The notes: a model not told the origin generated them from the letters alone. DNA of 64,000 bases from Fictibacillus sp. b24 (GCF_030348825.1 NZ_JAUCES010000005.1:3596001-3660000), one strand, 5' to 3'; counted from the stretch's first letter, positions 1-9,227 are shown. Numbers and translations: made by a program.

Positions 1-467
1 TCTTTACCAAACACCGTAAGTCCTGCTCCACGAGGTTCCTGTGCCCCGTCTGCCGCGAGATTCGCGTGATTCCATGTAAGTCCAATCAAGAGGACGCCAA
101 GTTGGTGCAATATGCTTAACTTTGTAAGATCATCACCAATTGCGTCCACTCCTTCAAGCGTTAACACCGCCCCGATTTCTCCATCTTTTAAGGTATGAAA
201 ATCAGACCAATTTTTCAAATGCTTCATCTCTGGGTTTTTACCGAGGACTTCCTTATAAAAACAATCCACTTGCTGAAGAGCAGACTGAAATTTTTGATCA
301 CTCGGAATAAACGGCTCTATAAAAATAGCGAAAAACTGAACGTTCACTTTTCCCTTTTTTAGTCGCTCTTTATTTGTAGCAAGCTGTGGTGCATCTGCAT
401 AACGCAGCTTACCGTCCGTTTCCCATAGTTTTAATAATGCATCGCAATGCAAGTCAATGACATTCAT
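1..467 (-). CDS. membrane dipeptidase (peptidase M19), 3' part missing
   Basis: Reverse-strand reading frame starting at ATG 467 and running off the window edge, so only about 155 N-terminal residues are present. The protein begins MNVIDLHCDAL, the metal-binding HxD motif of renal-dipeptidase-like enzymes, and continues to LEGVDAIG (the bridging Glu region) and LTWNHAN, both typical of family M19. These zinc enzymes hydrolyse dipeptides. A GGTGGGATC ribosome site precedes the start. It is divergent from glnS, sharing a roughly 125-bp intergenic region. The family call is firm; the physiological substrate is unknown. Confidence 0.85.
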   Translation of the reverse strand, partial: MNVIDLHCDALLKLWETDGKLRYADAPQLATNKERLKKGKVNVQFFAIFIEPFIPSDQKFQSALQQVDCFYKEVLGKNPEMKHLKNWSDFHTLKDGEIGAVLTLEGVDAIGDDLTKLSILHQLGVLLIGLTWNHANLAADGAQEPRGAGLTVFGK

Positions 468-520
468 GTTGATCCCACCATTTCTTTGTTAAATAATCTC
501 CTTAACCCCAAAAGAATACG

Positions 521-548
521 TTTAGTTGAAATTTATTTTTGTTATAAT
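521..548 (+). promoter_or_regulatory. extended -10 promoter of glnS
   Basis: TATAAT at 543-548 is preceded by TGT (TGn extended -10). A weak -35 candidate, TTTAGT, lies 16 bp upstream at 521-526. The distance to the glnS start is about 45 bp. No T-box leader is visible between this promoter and the gene. Confidence 0.55.
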
Positions 549-593
549 GTAAAGTATATCTTAGTTTACATATAAGGAAAGGCTTGATACGGG

Positions 594-2255
594 ATGGAGA
601 ATAGTTCTTCTAATTTTATTAAAACAATCATCCAAAACGATCTGGAATCCGGAAAACACAAGAAAATCGTTACTCGTTTCCCTCCAGAACCTAATGGATA
701 TCTTCATATTGGACATGCAAAATCAATCGTAATCAACTTCGGACTTGCGGATGAGTTTGGCGGAGAAACCAATCTGCGCTTTGATGATACTAACCCATTG
801 AAGGAAGATCAAGAGTACGTTGATGCAATTAAAAAAGACGTTGAGTGGCTAGGATTTGAATGGGAGAACCTACGCTTTGCTTCTGATTATTTTGAAGAAA
901 TGTACGCTCGTGCCGTTCTTTTAATTAAAAAAGAAAAAGCGTATGTGGATGACCTGACTGCAGACGAGATTCGTGAATACCGCGGAACACTGACAGAACC
1001 AGGCAAAGAAAGTCCTTACCGCAACCGCTCTGTTGAAGAGAACTTGGATCTTTTTGACCGCATGCGTAAAGGCGAGTTCGAGAACGGACAAAAAGTACTT
1101 CGTGCAAAGATCGACATGAGCTCACCTAATATTAACTTACGTGACCCAGTCATTTATCGTGTCTCTCATGCTACCCATCACAATACCGGTGACACGTGGT
1201 GCATCTATCCGATGTATGCATTCGCTCACCCGATCGAGGATGCGATTGAGGGCGTAACACATTCGCTTTGTACAACTGAATTTGAAGATCAGCGTCCTCT
1301 ATACAACTGGGTTGTTGAAGAATGTGAGATGGACAGCCAGCCGCAGCAAATTGAGTTCGGCCGCCTAGGACTAACGAACACGGTAATGAGCAAACGTAAA
1401 CTAAAGCAGCTTGTAGACGAAGGATATGTGGACGGATGGGATGATCCACGCATGCCGACGATCTCTGGTTTACGCCGTAAAGGCTATACGCCTGACTCAA
1501 TCGTTGAGTTTGTAAAAGCAGCTGGTGTTTCAAAAGGTTCTGGTGTAACCGACACGGCGATGCTTGAGCATTTTATCCGTGAAGATCTAAAAGTGAAAGC
1601 ACCTCGTACGATGGGAATTGTTGATCCGTTAAAAGTAGTGATCACAAACTATCCTGAAGGACAAGTTGAGATGCTGGATGCTGAGATCAATCCAGAGAAT
1701 CCAGAAATGGGCTCACGTCAGATTCCATTTTCTCGTGAAATTTATATCGAGCGTGAAGACTTTATGGAGGATCCTCCGAAAAAGTACTTCCGACTCTTCC
1801 CTGGCAACGAAGTTCGCTTAAAGCATGCATACTTCATTAAATGCGAAGATTTTATAAAAGATGAAAACGGCAATGTGGTTGAACTTCATTGCACGTACGA
1901 TGTAGAAACAAAGTCAGGCACTGGATTTACAGGCCGTAAAGTAAAAGGAACACTTCACTGGGTTGAAGCGACACAAGCCGTACCAGCTGAGTTCCGTATG
2001 TACCAGCCGCTCATTTCAGATGCAGATATGGAAAATGAAGAAGATAGCGAAGGCAAAACGTTCTTGGATTACGTGAACAAAGATTCACTTATTGTAAAAC
2101 AAGGATTTATTGAAGCGAACATGAAGGACGCGAAACCTCAAGACAAGTTCCAGTTCTTCCGCCACGGCTACTTCAACGTAGATCCAAAGCATACGACTGA
2201 CGACAAAATTGTGTTTAACGAGATTGTATCACTGAAGAGTTCGTTTAAGCTTTAA
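594..2255 (+). CDS. glnS: glutaminyl-tRNA synthetase
   Basis: A 553-residue class I aminoacyl-tRNA synthetase that attaches glutamine to tRNA-Gln in the cytoplasm. The N-terminus carries PPEPNG followed by [10 protein letters not shown] (HIGH at residues 38-41), and VMSKRK at 264-269 is the KMSKS-like loop. The length matches E. coli GlnRS (about 554), and the C-terminal half should be the beta-barrel anticodon-binding domain. ATG 594 has an AAGGAAAGG ribosome site upstream. Most Bacillus species lack this enzyme and make Gln-tRNA by the GatCAB transamidation route, so its presence is notable and suggests acquisition or a redundant pathway. Its stop overlaps the end of the convergent downstream gene by 11 bp. 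Confidence 0.96.
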   Translation: MENSSSNFIKTIIQNDLESGKHKKIVTRFPPEPNGYLHIGHAKSIVINFGLADEFGGETNLRFDDTNPLKEDQEYVDAIKKDVEWLGFEWENLRFASDYFEEMYARAVLLIKKEKAYVDDLTADEIREYRGTLTEPGKESPYRNRSVEENLDLFDRMRKGEFENGQKVLRAKIDMSSPNINLRDPVIYRVSHATHHNTGDTWCIYPMYAFAHPIEDAIEGVTHSLCTTEFEDQRPLYNWVVEECEMDSQPQQIEFGRLGLTNTVMSKRKLKQLVDEGYVDGWDDPRMPTISGLRRKGYTPDSIVEFVKAAGVSKGSGVTDTAMLEHFIREDLKVKAPRTMGIVDPLKVVITNYPEGQVEMLDAEINPENPEMGSRQIPFSREIYIEREDFMEDPPKKYFRLFPGNEVRLKHAYFIKCEDFIKDENGNVVELHCTYDVETKSGTGFTGRKVKGTLHWVEATQAVPAEFRMYQPLISDADMENEEDSEGKTFLDYVNKDSLIVKQGFIEANMKDAKPQDKFQFFRHGYFNVDPKHTTDDKIVFNEIVSLKSSFKL

Positions 2256-2637
2256 TTATAAAAGGGAGAGTTCCTACATTGGGGACCCTCCCTTTTCCAG
2301 TAATAAAAATAATAATGCCTAGCCAAACATAAATTGCAATCAGCCATTCATTGAGACTACCTATCGCGTAAGTAATAAAAAGTCCTAAAAAAGCCCCAGC
2401 AAACCAAATCTTTAAAGCCCAACTTGCAGCGGCATGCGGCCAACTCTTACCTTCTAACTGTTTCAAATAAGGATATCCAAGACCAACTTGCTCTTCATGA
2501 CTCATTTGTAGAAAAGCGGATTCAGCATTGAATTTTTTACAGTTCACAACGATATCATGCCAGCTAAGAGGCAAACAATGATCCTCGGGGAAAACCTGTT
2601 TCCCTTCTTCTTCGTTCAAATATACTGGCAAAACCAC
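2245..2637 (-). CDS. hypothetical membrane protein downstream of LXG toxin genes
   Basis: A 130-residue protein that I do not recognise. Roughly the first 80 residues look soluble and acidic. They are followed by two hydrophobic stretches (about residues 72-90 and 96-113), suggesting two membrane spans. The start is uncertain: GTG 2637 has GGAG only 2 nt upstream, and the frame stays open for about 10 more codons without a better start, so it could be the 3' part of an older gene. It is the last gene of the toxin operon, a place where immunity proteins are often found. The last codons overlap the glnS terminator hairpin. Confidence 0.5.
   Translation of the reverse strand: MVLPVYLNEEEGKQVFPEDHCLPLSWHDIVVNCKKFNAESAFLQMSHEEQVGLGYPYLKQLEGKSWPHAAASWALKIWFAGAFLGLFITYAIGSLNEWLIAIYVWLGIIIFITGKGRVPNVGTLPFIIKA
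2260..2296. terminator. hairpin terminator after glnS
   Basis: Stem AAAAGGGAG (2260-2268) pairs with CTCCCTTTT (2288-2296), and inside it GTTCC (2270-2274) pairs with GGGAC (2282-2286) around a 7-nt loop. It lies just after the glnS stop and inside the 3' end of the convergent reading frame. Confidence 0.6.
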
Positions 2638-2684
2638 AGCTCCATAATAAATCGCATCTGTGTTATGGAGCTATCTAAACCCTA

Positions 2685-3116
2685 TTACTTGTATTCAATA
2701 GCTATTCCTACTTCTCCACTCTTCTCATCTATGTATGAGATGATCTGGCAAAAAGGGAAGTAATAAATAATAGAATTTCCTTTTCTATCGGAAGGTTCAC
2801 CAAAGTTCTTTTTCAACCATAGATCATGACTCTCTTTCTTTTTTTCAACATTATAATTAGACCAGTTGCCGTAATTATTTTTTAAAGACTCATCAGCATT
2901 CTCCAATTCAATGATGGAAACAGAATTATTTTTAAAATGTACAACTATCCATAAATTCAATTCATTAATTAAAACAGGATCCTTAAATACAAACATTTTA
3001 GAGTTGATATTTGTACTTAATAAATAACTCGCAAATTTATTAATAAATTCTTGTTTCATAGTATTGTTATCAATGGTTACTCCATGAATATCTATCTTAA
3101 AAGTATTAGTAGACAA
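2685..3116 (-). CDS. candidate immunity protein of LXG toxin operon
   Basis: About 143 residues, AT-rich, with no signal peptide or membrane span and no family I recognise. It begins immediately downstream of the LXG toxin gene, the position of the cognate immunity gene in LXG systems (YwqK follows YwqJ in B. subtilis). I chose TTG 3116 because AAAGGTGAT lies 4-6 nt upstream. The longer GTG start at 3125 would use bases of that ribosome site. If it is an immunity protein, its likely role is to bind and neutralise the C-terminal toxin domain of its neighbour. That role is inferred from position only. Confidence 0.55.
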   Translation of the reverse strand: MSTNTFKIDIHGVTIDNNTMKQEFINKFASYLLSTNINSKMFVFKDPVLINELNLWIVVHFKNNSVSIIELENADESLKNNYGNWSNYNVEKKKESHDLWLKKNFGEPSDRKGNSIIYYFPFCQIISYIDEKSGEVGIAIEYK

Positions 3117-3134
3117 GATTATCACCTTTTTTTA

Positions 3135-4997
3135 TTATTGAATTTTATTTAACATCAATTCATACTCTTCATAGGTAATCTTTACATTATGAAGTTGTAT
3201 TTCAGCATTATCCACTCTAGTAATATACTTATTATGAACTAACTCATTAAAGTCTGACATAAAAATTTGTTCCATGCCACCCTGTCCAAACTGCGGATTA
3301 CTTTTGGCAATTCCATTTGCTCCTATTAAATCTATGTTAAGTTTATAAGCGCCCATTTGCCCTCTATAAATGGCGTGATCCATTCCCTTTTGCCAGTATG
3401 GTTTAACTTGCAATCCTTCAAAAATCACCTTAGCATCTTTACCAGTTGCCTCGATTGCTTCCTTAGTGGAAAAATAACCAGTGGGATAAGGCTCCCCAGC
3501 ATATAGTATAGTTCCTTTTTTATATACTTTATCAATATATTCATCTGTACCCACATAAGGAAATACACCTTGCCACTCTTGTGCTTTTTGGGACGGACTA
3601 TAATTATTTAACATCCTCCTAATTCCAGGTTTATTTATTCGAGCATGTAGTTCCTCTTTAGTTAAGCTACCGTATTTACTTCTCAAATAGTCTAAACGAT
3701 CTGCATATCTACCTCGCGGAACCTCAGTTAAATCTGCTGCAACTGGAGGAGTATTATAATTTTTATTTCTTAAAGCTACATCATCCAACGCATACCCTGC
3801 ACTGCCCACACCAGCAATAGCAAATGCATTAAAAAGACTCTGGTTTCTTTGCTCTTCGGTTAATTCGTTTCCGAACATGTCTTTCCCTGTAAAATATTCA
3901 CCAAAGCCATTTGCAGACACGAGTCCATAAATTCCGTATTCTGCTTTTTGAAGCCTGCTTAGCCCTTGCGCTGTTTTGTAGGAATCCAACATGTGATCTG
4001 CAGTATTTACAGCTCTCACCGTTTTGTAGATGGCACTTCCACCCTTAGCTGCCCGCCCTGCCCAACCGATGACAGGGATAAATCCAGCTGCGGCCATCGC
4101 ACCTGCTGTAATCCTCTCTGCCTCAGATAGCTTGCGTCCGGTTACCGGATCAACGCCTGTTGAAGCTCGAATTGTATCATAATAACCGGTTACTTCACCC
4201 GTAAAGGTACAAACCGTATCCCATGCTTTTTCATGCCATGGTCTATTTTCCATCTCTTCTATTTTCTTAGCAATCTCTCTATCTTCTTGCTGTTTCTTTT
4301 TAGATGCTAGATATGCAGACGTATCTTGTTCAGCTTGGCTGATTCCCTTATACACTTCACTCGAACGGTACGCCTCAGCATTGAAGTAGAGCGGAGAGAT
4401 GTTTTCACCCCGCCTGGTCGCTTCCATTAGCTGAGCAAACAGGCCGTAAATGTGCTGCTCCTGATTTTGAGAGTAAGCATATTCTTGACTTAACCTTTGA
4501 TCGAGTTCGTTTACTTTCTCTACCGTTTCTGAACGTTTCTTTTCACTTTGATCCATCTGATCATCGAAATTATCCTTTGAAAAAACAGAAAGAGACACCA
4601 AATCACTGATACCATTAAAAATACGCTGCAGTGCATCTTGTTGCTCTGCCACCATTTCTTTAGCCACTTTCCCAGCTCGTTCCACATTGTCATCCAAAAA
4701 TGGAACTTGCACTAAGGTATCCCCAGAAAGATCAACATCCTCAGTATCTCCTGGTATCCCTTTAAAAAAGCTAACGCTCGTATCAAGAAAACGAATCCAG
4801 GCATCGACTACATCCATCTGCCCTTGATAGAACCCTTTTATTGCCTCTGCTCCATGTCCTTCGAAATCATGATTATCTACAATGTTACCAAACTCTTTTT
4901 TTAGTGTTAAAAACTGCTCTTTTAGACTCTCGTATTGTTGGGCTCGTTCTGTAGTTGCAGATTGTAATGTGGCTGCTTCAAATACTTTACTTACCAT
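3135..4997 (-). CDS. LXG-domain polymorphic toxin (YwqJ-like)
   Basis: About 620 residues. The N-terminal ~200 residues are helical and match an LXG-type secretion domain, used for export by the type VII (Esat-6-like, Yuk/Ess) system. A long coiled-coil middle follows. A Gly/Ala-rich pre-toxin segment (TAGAMAAAGFIPVIGWAG, about residues 300-317) comes next. The C-terminal ~150 residues form a variable toxin domain; its FGQGGMEQ motif and surroundings recall TNT or ADP-ribosyltransferase-like folds, but I cannot assign the activity. ATG 4997 was preferred, preceded by GGTGAT; TTG 5006 and GTG 5003 are in frame. Helper genes lie upstream and a candidate immunity gene downstream. Confidence 0.85.
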   Translation of the reverse strand: MVSKVFEAATLQSATTERAQQYESLKEQFLTLKKEFGNIVDNHDFEGHGAEAIKGFYQGQMDVVDAWIRFLDTSVSFFKGIPGDTEDVDLSGDTLVQVPFLDDNVERAGKVAKEMVAEQQDALQRIFNGISDLVSLSVFSKDNFDDQMDQSEKKRSETVEKVNELDQRLSQEYAYSQNQEQHIYGLFAQLMEATRRGENISPLYFNAEAYRSSEVYKGISQAEQDTSAYLASKKKQQEDREIAKKIEEMENRPWHEKAWDTVCTFTGEVTGYYDTIRASTGVDPVTGRKLSEAERITAGAMAAAGFIPVIGWAGRAAKGGSAIYKTVRAVNTADHMLDSYKTAQGLSRLQKAEYGIYGLVSANGFGEYFTGKDMFGNELTEEQRNQSLFNAFAIAGVGSAGYALDDVALRNKNYNTPPVAADLTEVPRGRYADRLDYLRSKYGSLTKEELHARINKPGIRRMLNNYSPSQKAQEWQGVFPYVGTDEYIDKVYKKGTILYAGEPYPTGYFSTKEAIEATGKDAKVIFEGLQVKPYWQKGMDHAIYRGQMGAYKLNIDLIGANGIAKSNPQFGQGGMEQIFMSDFNELVHNKYITRVDNAEIQLHNVKITYEEYELMLNKIQ

Positions 4998-5016
4998 TAT
5001 CACCAATGCCCTCTCT

Positions 5017-5286
5017 TTACTTATTCCTAAAAATTGCTTGGTCCTGATTCTTCAATATTTCAACATTCGCTTTCGTATCTTCAATATTTTTCGTTACAAC
5101 GTTCATATACTCAAGAATCATGTTATGAAGATTGCCTTCTCGCTCTAACCATTCGTTTGTAAACTGTAGCTCATTCTTTCCCAGTGCTGCTGCAGAAGGA
5201 TTTGGCAGGGTAAGAGCATCCAAGGCACGCTGAGCATTTGATAACTGCTGAATTACGTCTTCAAATTGGAGTTTAATTGTCTGCAC
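5017..5286 (-). CDS. YwqI-like (DUF5344) LXG accessory protein
   Basis: An 89-residue, almost wholly helical small protein of the WXG100-like size class. In B. subtilis the order ywqH-ywqI-ywqJ-ywqK matches the order here, and such helpers bind the LXG domain for type VII export. It starts at GTG 5286 with an AAGGAGG ribosome site 8 nt upstream. Its first base overlaps the TAG stop of the preceding gene, which points to translational coupling. No Cys or catalytic motif is visible. Confidence 0.75.
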   Translation of the reverse strand: MQTIKLQFEDVIQQLSNAQRALDALTLPNPSAAALGKNELQFTNEWLEREGNLHNMILEYMNVVTKNIEDTKANVEILKNQDQAIFRNK

Positions 5287-5714
5287 TAGAATAACCTCCT
5301 TTTCAGATCATCAAGTTTATTTCCTAACTCTTCAAAAGCTTCTTCTCCCTTATTCAACAGTTCACTCGCTTCATTTGCCATATGGCTTAACCCATCTAGT
5401 GCGCTTCTCTCCGCACGAAGGAGGGTAATTTTCATATCAATCGATTGTTGGTAATCACTATAATCTTCATTTACAATTCCCTGCATTGTACGGTGAGCTT
5501 CTTCCCTAGAGTCGTCAAACGCTCTTGCTCTGTTTCCCGTCCACAAAGTTCCAAGCTCAGGCTCAAGAATTCGGCGTATCTCCTGCTGACTTATATTTTG
5601 TTCTTGAACAATTTCACTTTTAGCTCGCTGCAGCCTTGCTATTTTTTCATCTATATCAGCAGAGCTGCTTGCCAAACTGCGGTAAATGTCATTTAACGTG
5701 TCTGAAAAACTCAT
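5286..5714 (-). CDS. YwqH-like (DUF5082) LXG accessory protein
   Basis: About 142 residues, coiled-coil rich (residues ~10-45 and ~80-140), resembling YwqH, the first gene of the B. subtilis ywq toxin operon. ATG 5714 (MSFSDTLND) was chosen because GGAGGT lies 7 nt upstream; the longer frame from 5729 would use the ribosome site as codons. It is probably a targeting or adaptor subunit for the LXG toxin two genes downstream. The 200 bp upstream (5715-5925) should hold the operon promoter, but I see no convincing -35/-10 pair. Confidence 0.75.
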   Translation of the reverse strand: MSFSDTLNDIYRSLASSSADIDEKIARLQRAKSEIVQEQNISQQEIRRILEPELGTLWTGNRARAFDDSREEAHRTMQGIVNEDYSDYQQSIDMKITLLRAERSALDGLSHMANEASELLNKGEEAFEELGNKLDDLKRRLF

Positions 5715-5886
5715 GACCTGTACCTCCATAAGCTGTTTTACTTACTTTAGTCCTAACATCTTAATAACATCTAAGTAGGAGTACCTAATAAATTAGTAAG
5801 TTTTTTCCACATTCTTAATACCCTTATTTACCAAAAATAAACTAATATTAATCTATCATTGTGTTCCTTTAACGATACTTTTGCAC

Positions 5887-5916
5887 TAAAAAAAGACTTA
5901 AGCTTAGCCTAAGTCT
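5887..5916 (-). terminator. terminator of the CwlK-like gene
   Basis: AGACTTA (5894-5900) pairs with TAAGTCT (5910-5916). On the reverse strand the hairpin is followed by seven T residues (5887-5893). Confidence 0.75.
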
Positions 5917-5925
5917 CCTGATATT

Positions 5926-6456
5926 TTATTCTTTTGTTTTAGGTGGTCTTTCTCCGTATTGCAACTCCCGAATACTCAACCCAAAGTCCATCTCCAAATG
6001 TGGATAATCCTTGAAACCACTCCAATCTCCACCCCACTCGAAGCCTCTTTCCTTTGCAATTTGAACCACTTCCATCCAATCCGATTTCCCATTTTGATTA
6101 CCATCGCGTTCTAGGTCCCAAACAACGGTACCGTCATCCAACTTTAAGGCGAAATCTATGGCTAAACCATAATTATGATAAGATTCTCCACCCTCTACAT
6201 GGGTAACGATTGTCCCTTCTTTTGATCGTCCTTGCGCATATAATCGATCCTGCTCTTCTGCAGAACGAAAATCATCAGTAATCACAATGTTAATTCCTTT
6301 TGAAGCAGCTCTTTGAATAAGGATATCTCTATTTTCAGCAACAATAGGATGCAGTTCTGTCGGCAATGGTGTATTTCTCTTTTTCCATTCCAATGTTATT
6401 AAATAATAGATAGAAGCAAGTACAGCAATGAAGAATAGAAACTTCAATATCTTCAA
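5926..6456 (-). CDS. cwlK: M15-family peptidoglycan endopeptidase (CwlK-like)
   Basis: 176 residues, with an N-terminal hydrophobic anchor or signal (residues 3-20) and a D-alanyl-D-alanine carboxypeptidase/VanY-like zinc domain. The motif SYHNYGLAIDF (92-102) supplies the His and Asp ligands, and PHLEMD (from 152) the third ligand region. This matches B. subtilis CwlK, an L-alanyl-D-glutamate endopeptidase of about 167 residues. It acts outside the membrane in cell-wall turnover. The gene is monocistronic, with its own terminator. Confidence 0.85.
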   Translation of the reverse strand: MKILKFLFFIAVLASIYYLITLEWKKRNTPLPTELHPIVAENRDILIQRAASKGINIVITDDFRSAEEQDRLYAQGRSKEGTIVTHVEGGESYHNYGLAIDFALKLDDGTVVWDLERDGNQNGKSDWMEVVQIAKERGFEWGGDWSGFKDYPHLEMDFGLSIRELQYGERPPKTKE

Positions 6457-6499
6457 AAAAAAAACTCCTTTTTATACAAATCTCTACTTCTAGTTTATC

Positions 6500-7840
6500 T
6501 CAACGAATGGATTGTGGAAAAGAAAACACGCTTCTCGGGTCATACTTTTTATTTATTCTTTGAAGTCTCTCAACATTTCTCCCAAAATACGCTTTTTGAT
6601 AATTTTTTAGATCGCGATATGGAAAGTTTACAAAAGAACCTTTTGTGATTGTCTCTAAATAGTTAAATCTTTTTTCTACCCATTTTTTATTTTCTTTGGC
6701 AACGAGCGGATCTTCCCATACGGATTGGATACCTAATATATAACGGGCTTTTCGATAATAAAAAGCGGTATCTGTTTTGCTCACCTTCCGAATCTGGCCA
6801 CCCATTGAATACACAGTAAGTGCTGCATAAACTGAACCTTTAGCAGGCTTTCTCACAAGACTTACGATTGCCTCTAATTCTTCTCTGTCATACTCTTTAT
6901 AAACAAAACGGCCTGTTGATTTAAATTTTTCATAAGGAGGATACGTTGACTCTATTTCCCGAACAGCTTCTAAGAAAGTTAAAGACTTTGCTGAGATTTG
7001 TAAGCCTTCTATCTTTTTATATACCTTCAGAAGCTTTTCTGTCTGTTCCTTTGTTCCATAAAAAAATCCTCTGCCATAAATAGCTAGACCTTCAGAAGAA
7101 GAGTTGTACAAGCTCGTATTGAGTGTCATTCGATTATCTAAATTGACCAGCCACTTTTGCCATATTCTTAAAAATTCCCTTTGTTCTTTTGTTGTGGCAT
7201 TTGGTTTGTATAACTGGAACAACGTTACTTGATCTACCTTTGGCGGGAGCTTAAATGTCATAGAAACCATTACTCCAAAATTCCCTCCACCTGCTCCTTT
7301 GCACGCCCAAAATAGATCGCTGTTTTCTTTATTGTTCACTTTTAATCGTTCACCTTTATAATTGATCATCTCAAGTTCCACCAAGCTATCACAGCCTAAA
7401 CCATATAACCTGCTAGAGAATCCCCATCCTGCTCCAAGAACAAAACCGCTAACCCCTACAGTTGGACACGTCCCTCCAGGAAACGGATAGCCTTTTGATC
7501 CGACAGCATCGTACAAATCTTTGTTTTGAATTCCTGCCTGCATTGTTACTAGATTTCGTTTTTCATCAACAATCACAGCATTTAAACGACTTATATCAAT
7601 GACTAACACACCATTACCAATTGAGTATCCTTCGTAATGATGTCCGCCAGAACGAATTCGAATATCAGCACTGTGCTTTTGCGCCCACTTTATCGCATTG
7701 CTAACATCCTCATAACTACAACAATAAACAATAATACTGGGGAACTTTTGAATTGCTCTGTTCCACTCTTGCCGTGCTTCTTCATACTTTTCGTCACCCG
7801 GTAAGACAATTTCCCCCGTTAATCCTTTAAAGTTATCCAA
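6500..7840 (-). CDS. FAD-linked oxidase, berberine-bridge type
   Basis: About 446 residues: an N-terminal PCMH FAD-binding domain and a C-terminal BBE segment ending DPRSVFSFPQSI. SGGHHYEGYS and GGTCPTVGVSG carry the His and Cys that bind FAD covalently in bicovalent family members, so two flavin links are likely. Relatives oxidise sugars or alkaloid-like alcohols with oxygen; the substrate here is unknown. The frame stays open to ATG 7912, but that codon directly follows a terminator and lacks a ribosome site. AAGAGGGTG precedes TTG 7840 (or TTG 7846), which I prefer. Confidence 0.85.
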   Translation of the reverse strand: MDNFKGLTGEIVLPGDEKYEEARQEWNRAIQKFPSIIVYCCSYEDVSNAIKWAQKHSADIRIRSGGHHYEGYSIGNGVLVIDISRLNAVIVDEKRNLVTMQAGIQNKDLYDAVGSKGYPFPGGTCPTVGVSGFVLGAGWGFSSRLYGLGCDSLVELEMINYKGERLKVNNKENSDLFWACKGAGGGNFGVMVSMTFKLPPKVDQVTLFQLYKPNATTKEQREFLRIWQKWLVNLDNRMTLNTSLYNSSSEGLAIYGRGFFYGTKEQTEKLLKVYKKIEGLQISAKSLTFLEAVREIESTYPPYEKFKSTGRFVYKEYDREELEAIVSLVRKPAKGSVYAALTVYSMGGQIRKVSKTDTAFYYRKARYILGIQSVWEDPLVAKENKKWVEKRFNYLETITKGSFVNFPYRDLKNYQKAYFGRNVERLQRINKKYDPRSVFSFPQSIR

Positions 7841-7915
7841 CTTCAACACCCTCTTAAGTAACTGACATACACTGCAGTTTATGAGAAGGAAGCTTGAACA
7901 CATGCCAAACAATAC

Positions 7916-7941
7916 AAAAAACCAGGTTTCCCTGGTTTTTT
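7916..7941. terminator. bidirectional terminator
   Basis: ACCAGG (7921-7926) and CCTGGT (7931-7936) form a stem around TTTC, flanked by five A on one side and five T on the other. It ends the RsbR-paralog transcript on the reverse strand. Confidence 0.8.
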
Positions 7942-7953
7942 GACATTCATTTT

Positions 7954-8787
7954 TTATTGTTGTGAACCAATCGCTTGAGCCAAACTCGATTTAATTGAAA
8001 CTTTTTCAAAGGATAGACCTAGCTGAACTGCAGTTAAAGCAATTTCTGGTCGAATTCCAGATAACGTACACTTCACTCCAATTAGGCCTAGTGTTTCGAT
8101 AAGTGAGAAGATTTGCTGAGCCACCATCGTATCAATAATCAAGACACCAGAAAGATCGATGAACAGATGCGTAATTTCTTTTTCCGTGCACTGTTCTAGT
8201 GTATTTTCCACGATCAGCTTTGCTCTTTGCGTATCAATGATCCCAATTAACGGCAACAGCCCCATATGATTATTAAGTGCAATAACTGGTGAACTTAATT
8301 CGTGAATCATTTCTTGCTGTGCAATTAATTTTTCCTGACTGTATTTTTGGTTTTCCTCAACAAACCACGTGACGATTTTATTAAAAGTTTCTATGGTAAT
8401 GTTGTTCCAAGCATCAATAGTGGTTTGAGAGTATTCTCCTTTATGAAGGCTAACGAATTCTTTTATTAGAAGAAGGTATTGTTTTTGGACATTGAAAAAT
8501 TCTTTCATGATAACTGTAACGGGTGTGTTCAAGTGCTCATCATCTTGAGCAATCATAAGCACCCATTTTTCAAAATCTTTTAGGAATTTATTTTCTTCTG
8601 TTACAAATACCTCACAAAAATGTACATGAAATTCATGATTTTGCTCTTTAAGCGTTTTAATTGTTTCGGGATTAGTGGAAGCATATACCCCTGTGGCCTG
8701 TGATTTATCAATTGATCGGTACCAATCTTCCGTCAGCTGCCATGTTTTTTCAATTAAAAAAGAATGCAGCGCCTTATCTCTATGCAT
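7954..8787 (-). CDS. RsbR-family stressosome protein (STAS domain)
   Basis: 277 residues: an N-terminal non-heme-globin-like sensor domain (about 1-155) and a C-terminal STAS domain (about 160-272). The STAS part has PLIGIIDTQRAK and IIDTMVAQQ. Thr186 and Thr220 are 34 residues apart, the same spacing as the phosphorylated Thr171/Thr205 of B. subtilis RsbRA. It would join the stressosome that releases RsbT to activate sigma-B. It lies 41 bp downstream of a small HTH gene and is probably co-transcribed with it. No rsbS or rsbT is nearby, so it is a dispersed paralog. Confidence 0.87.
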   Translation of the reverse strand: MHRDKALHSFLIEKTWQLTEDWYRSIDKSQATGVYASTNPETIKTLKEQNHEFHVHFCEVFVTEENKFLKDFEKWVLMIAQDDEHLNTPVTVIMKEFFNVQKQYLLLIKEFVSLHKGEYSQTTIDAWNNITIETFNKIVTWFVEENQKYSQEKLIAQQEMIHELSSPVIALNNHMGLLPLIGIIDTQRAKLIVENTLEQCTEKEITHLFIDLSGVLIIDTMVAQQIFSLIETLGLIGVKCTLSGIRPEIALTAVQLGLSFEKVSIKSSLAQAIGSQQ

Positions 8788-8828
8788 TTCTTTCCCACTC
8801 TCCCCATCTACCCTTTTTTATCGTAAAT

Positions 8829-9062
8829 TTAGTCTTCGTCTTTTGCATCCCAATCTTCAGGAATGGGTTCACTCAAGTATTCCTCAACCATCTTCTTATA
8901 TTTTTCAAGCTGCTCAAAATGTGTATTGAACTGCTCTTTATTAATAAGATGCTGATTCCCGTCAAAAATAGCACGAATCTTATTCTGTTGAATAAGACTC
9001 TCTACGACCGCCTCTGGCATTGACAAGTATTCAGCCGTTTCTTTTATCGTAAGGTACATCAT
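8829..9062 (-). CDS. excisionase-family small DNA-binding protein
   Basis: 77 residues with an N-terminal winged-helix/MerR-like fold typical of excisionase-family proteins: YLTIKETAEYLSMPEAVVESLI, then a short wing and an acidic tail. Despite the family name there is no integrase or attachment site nearby. It is 41 bp upstream of the RsbR paralog in the same direction, so a regulatory role in that operon is plausible but unproven. Confidence 0.75.
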   Translation of the reverse strand: MMYLTIKETAEYLSMPEAVVESLIQQNKIRAIFDGNQHLINKEQFNTHFEQLEKYKKMVEEYLSEPIPEDWDAKDED

Positions 9063-9227
9063 TCATACATCCTGTCTAACTTTTGTTTAATATAAGCTTA
9101 CAGCAAGAACGGTATGGATTCAATATACCCTAAAATTACACGATTAAAGCTAATCTACCAATCTTTGTTTCATGATCAATTGATTACTCCCCATTTTTCC
9201 CTTACATAGAACCTCTCTAACACTAAC

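Noticed and set aside
8829-9062. Excisionase-family gene as sign of a mobile element
   Set aside because: No integrase, recombinase, attachment duplication or phage gene is in the neighbourhood; the family name alone is not evidence of mobility.
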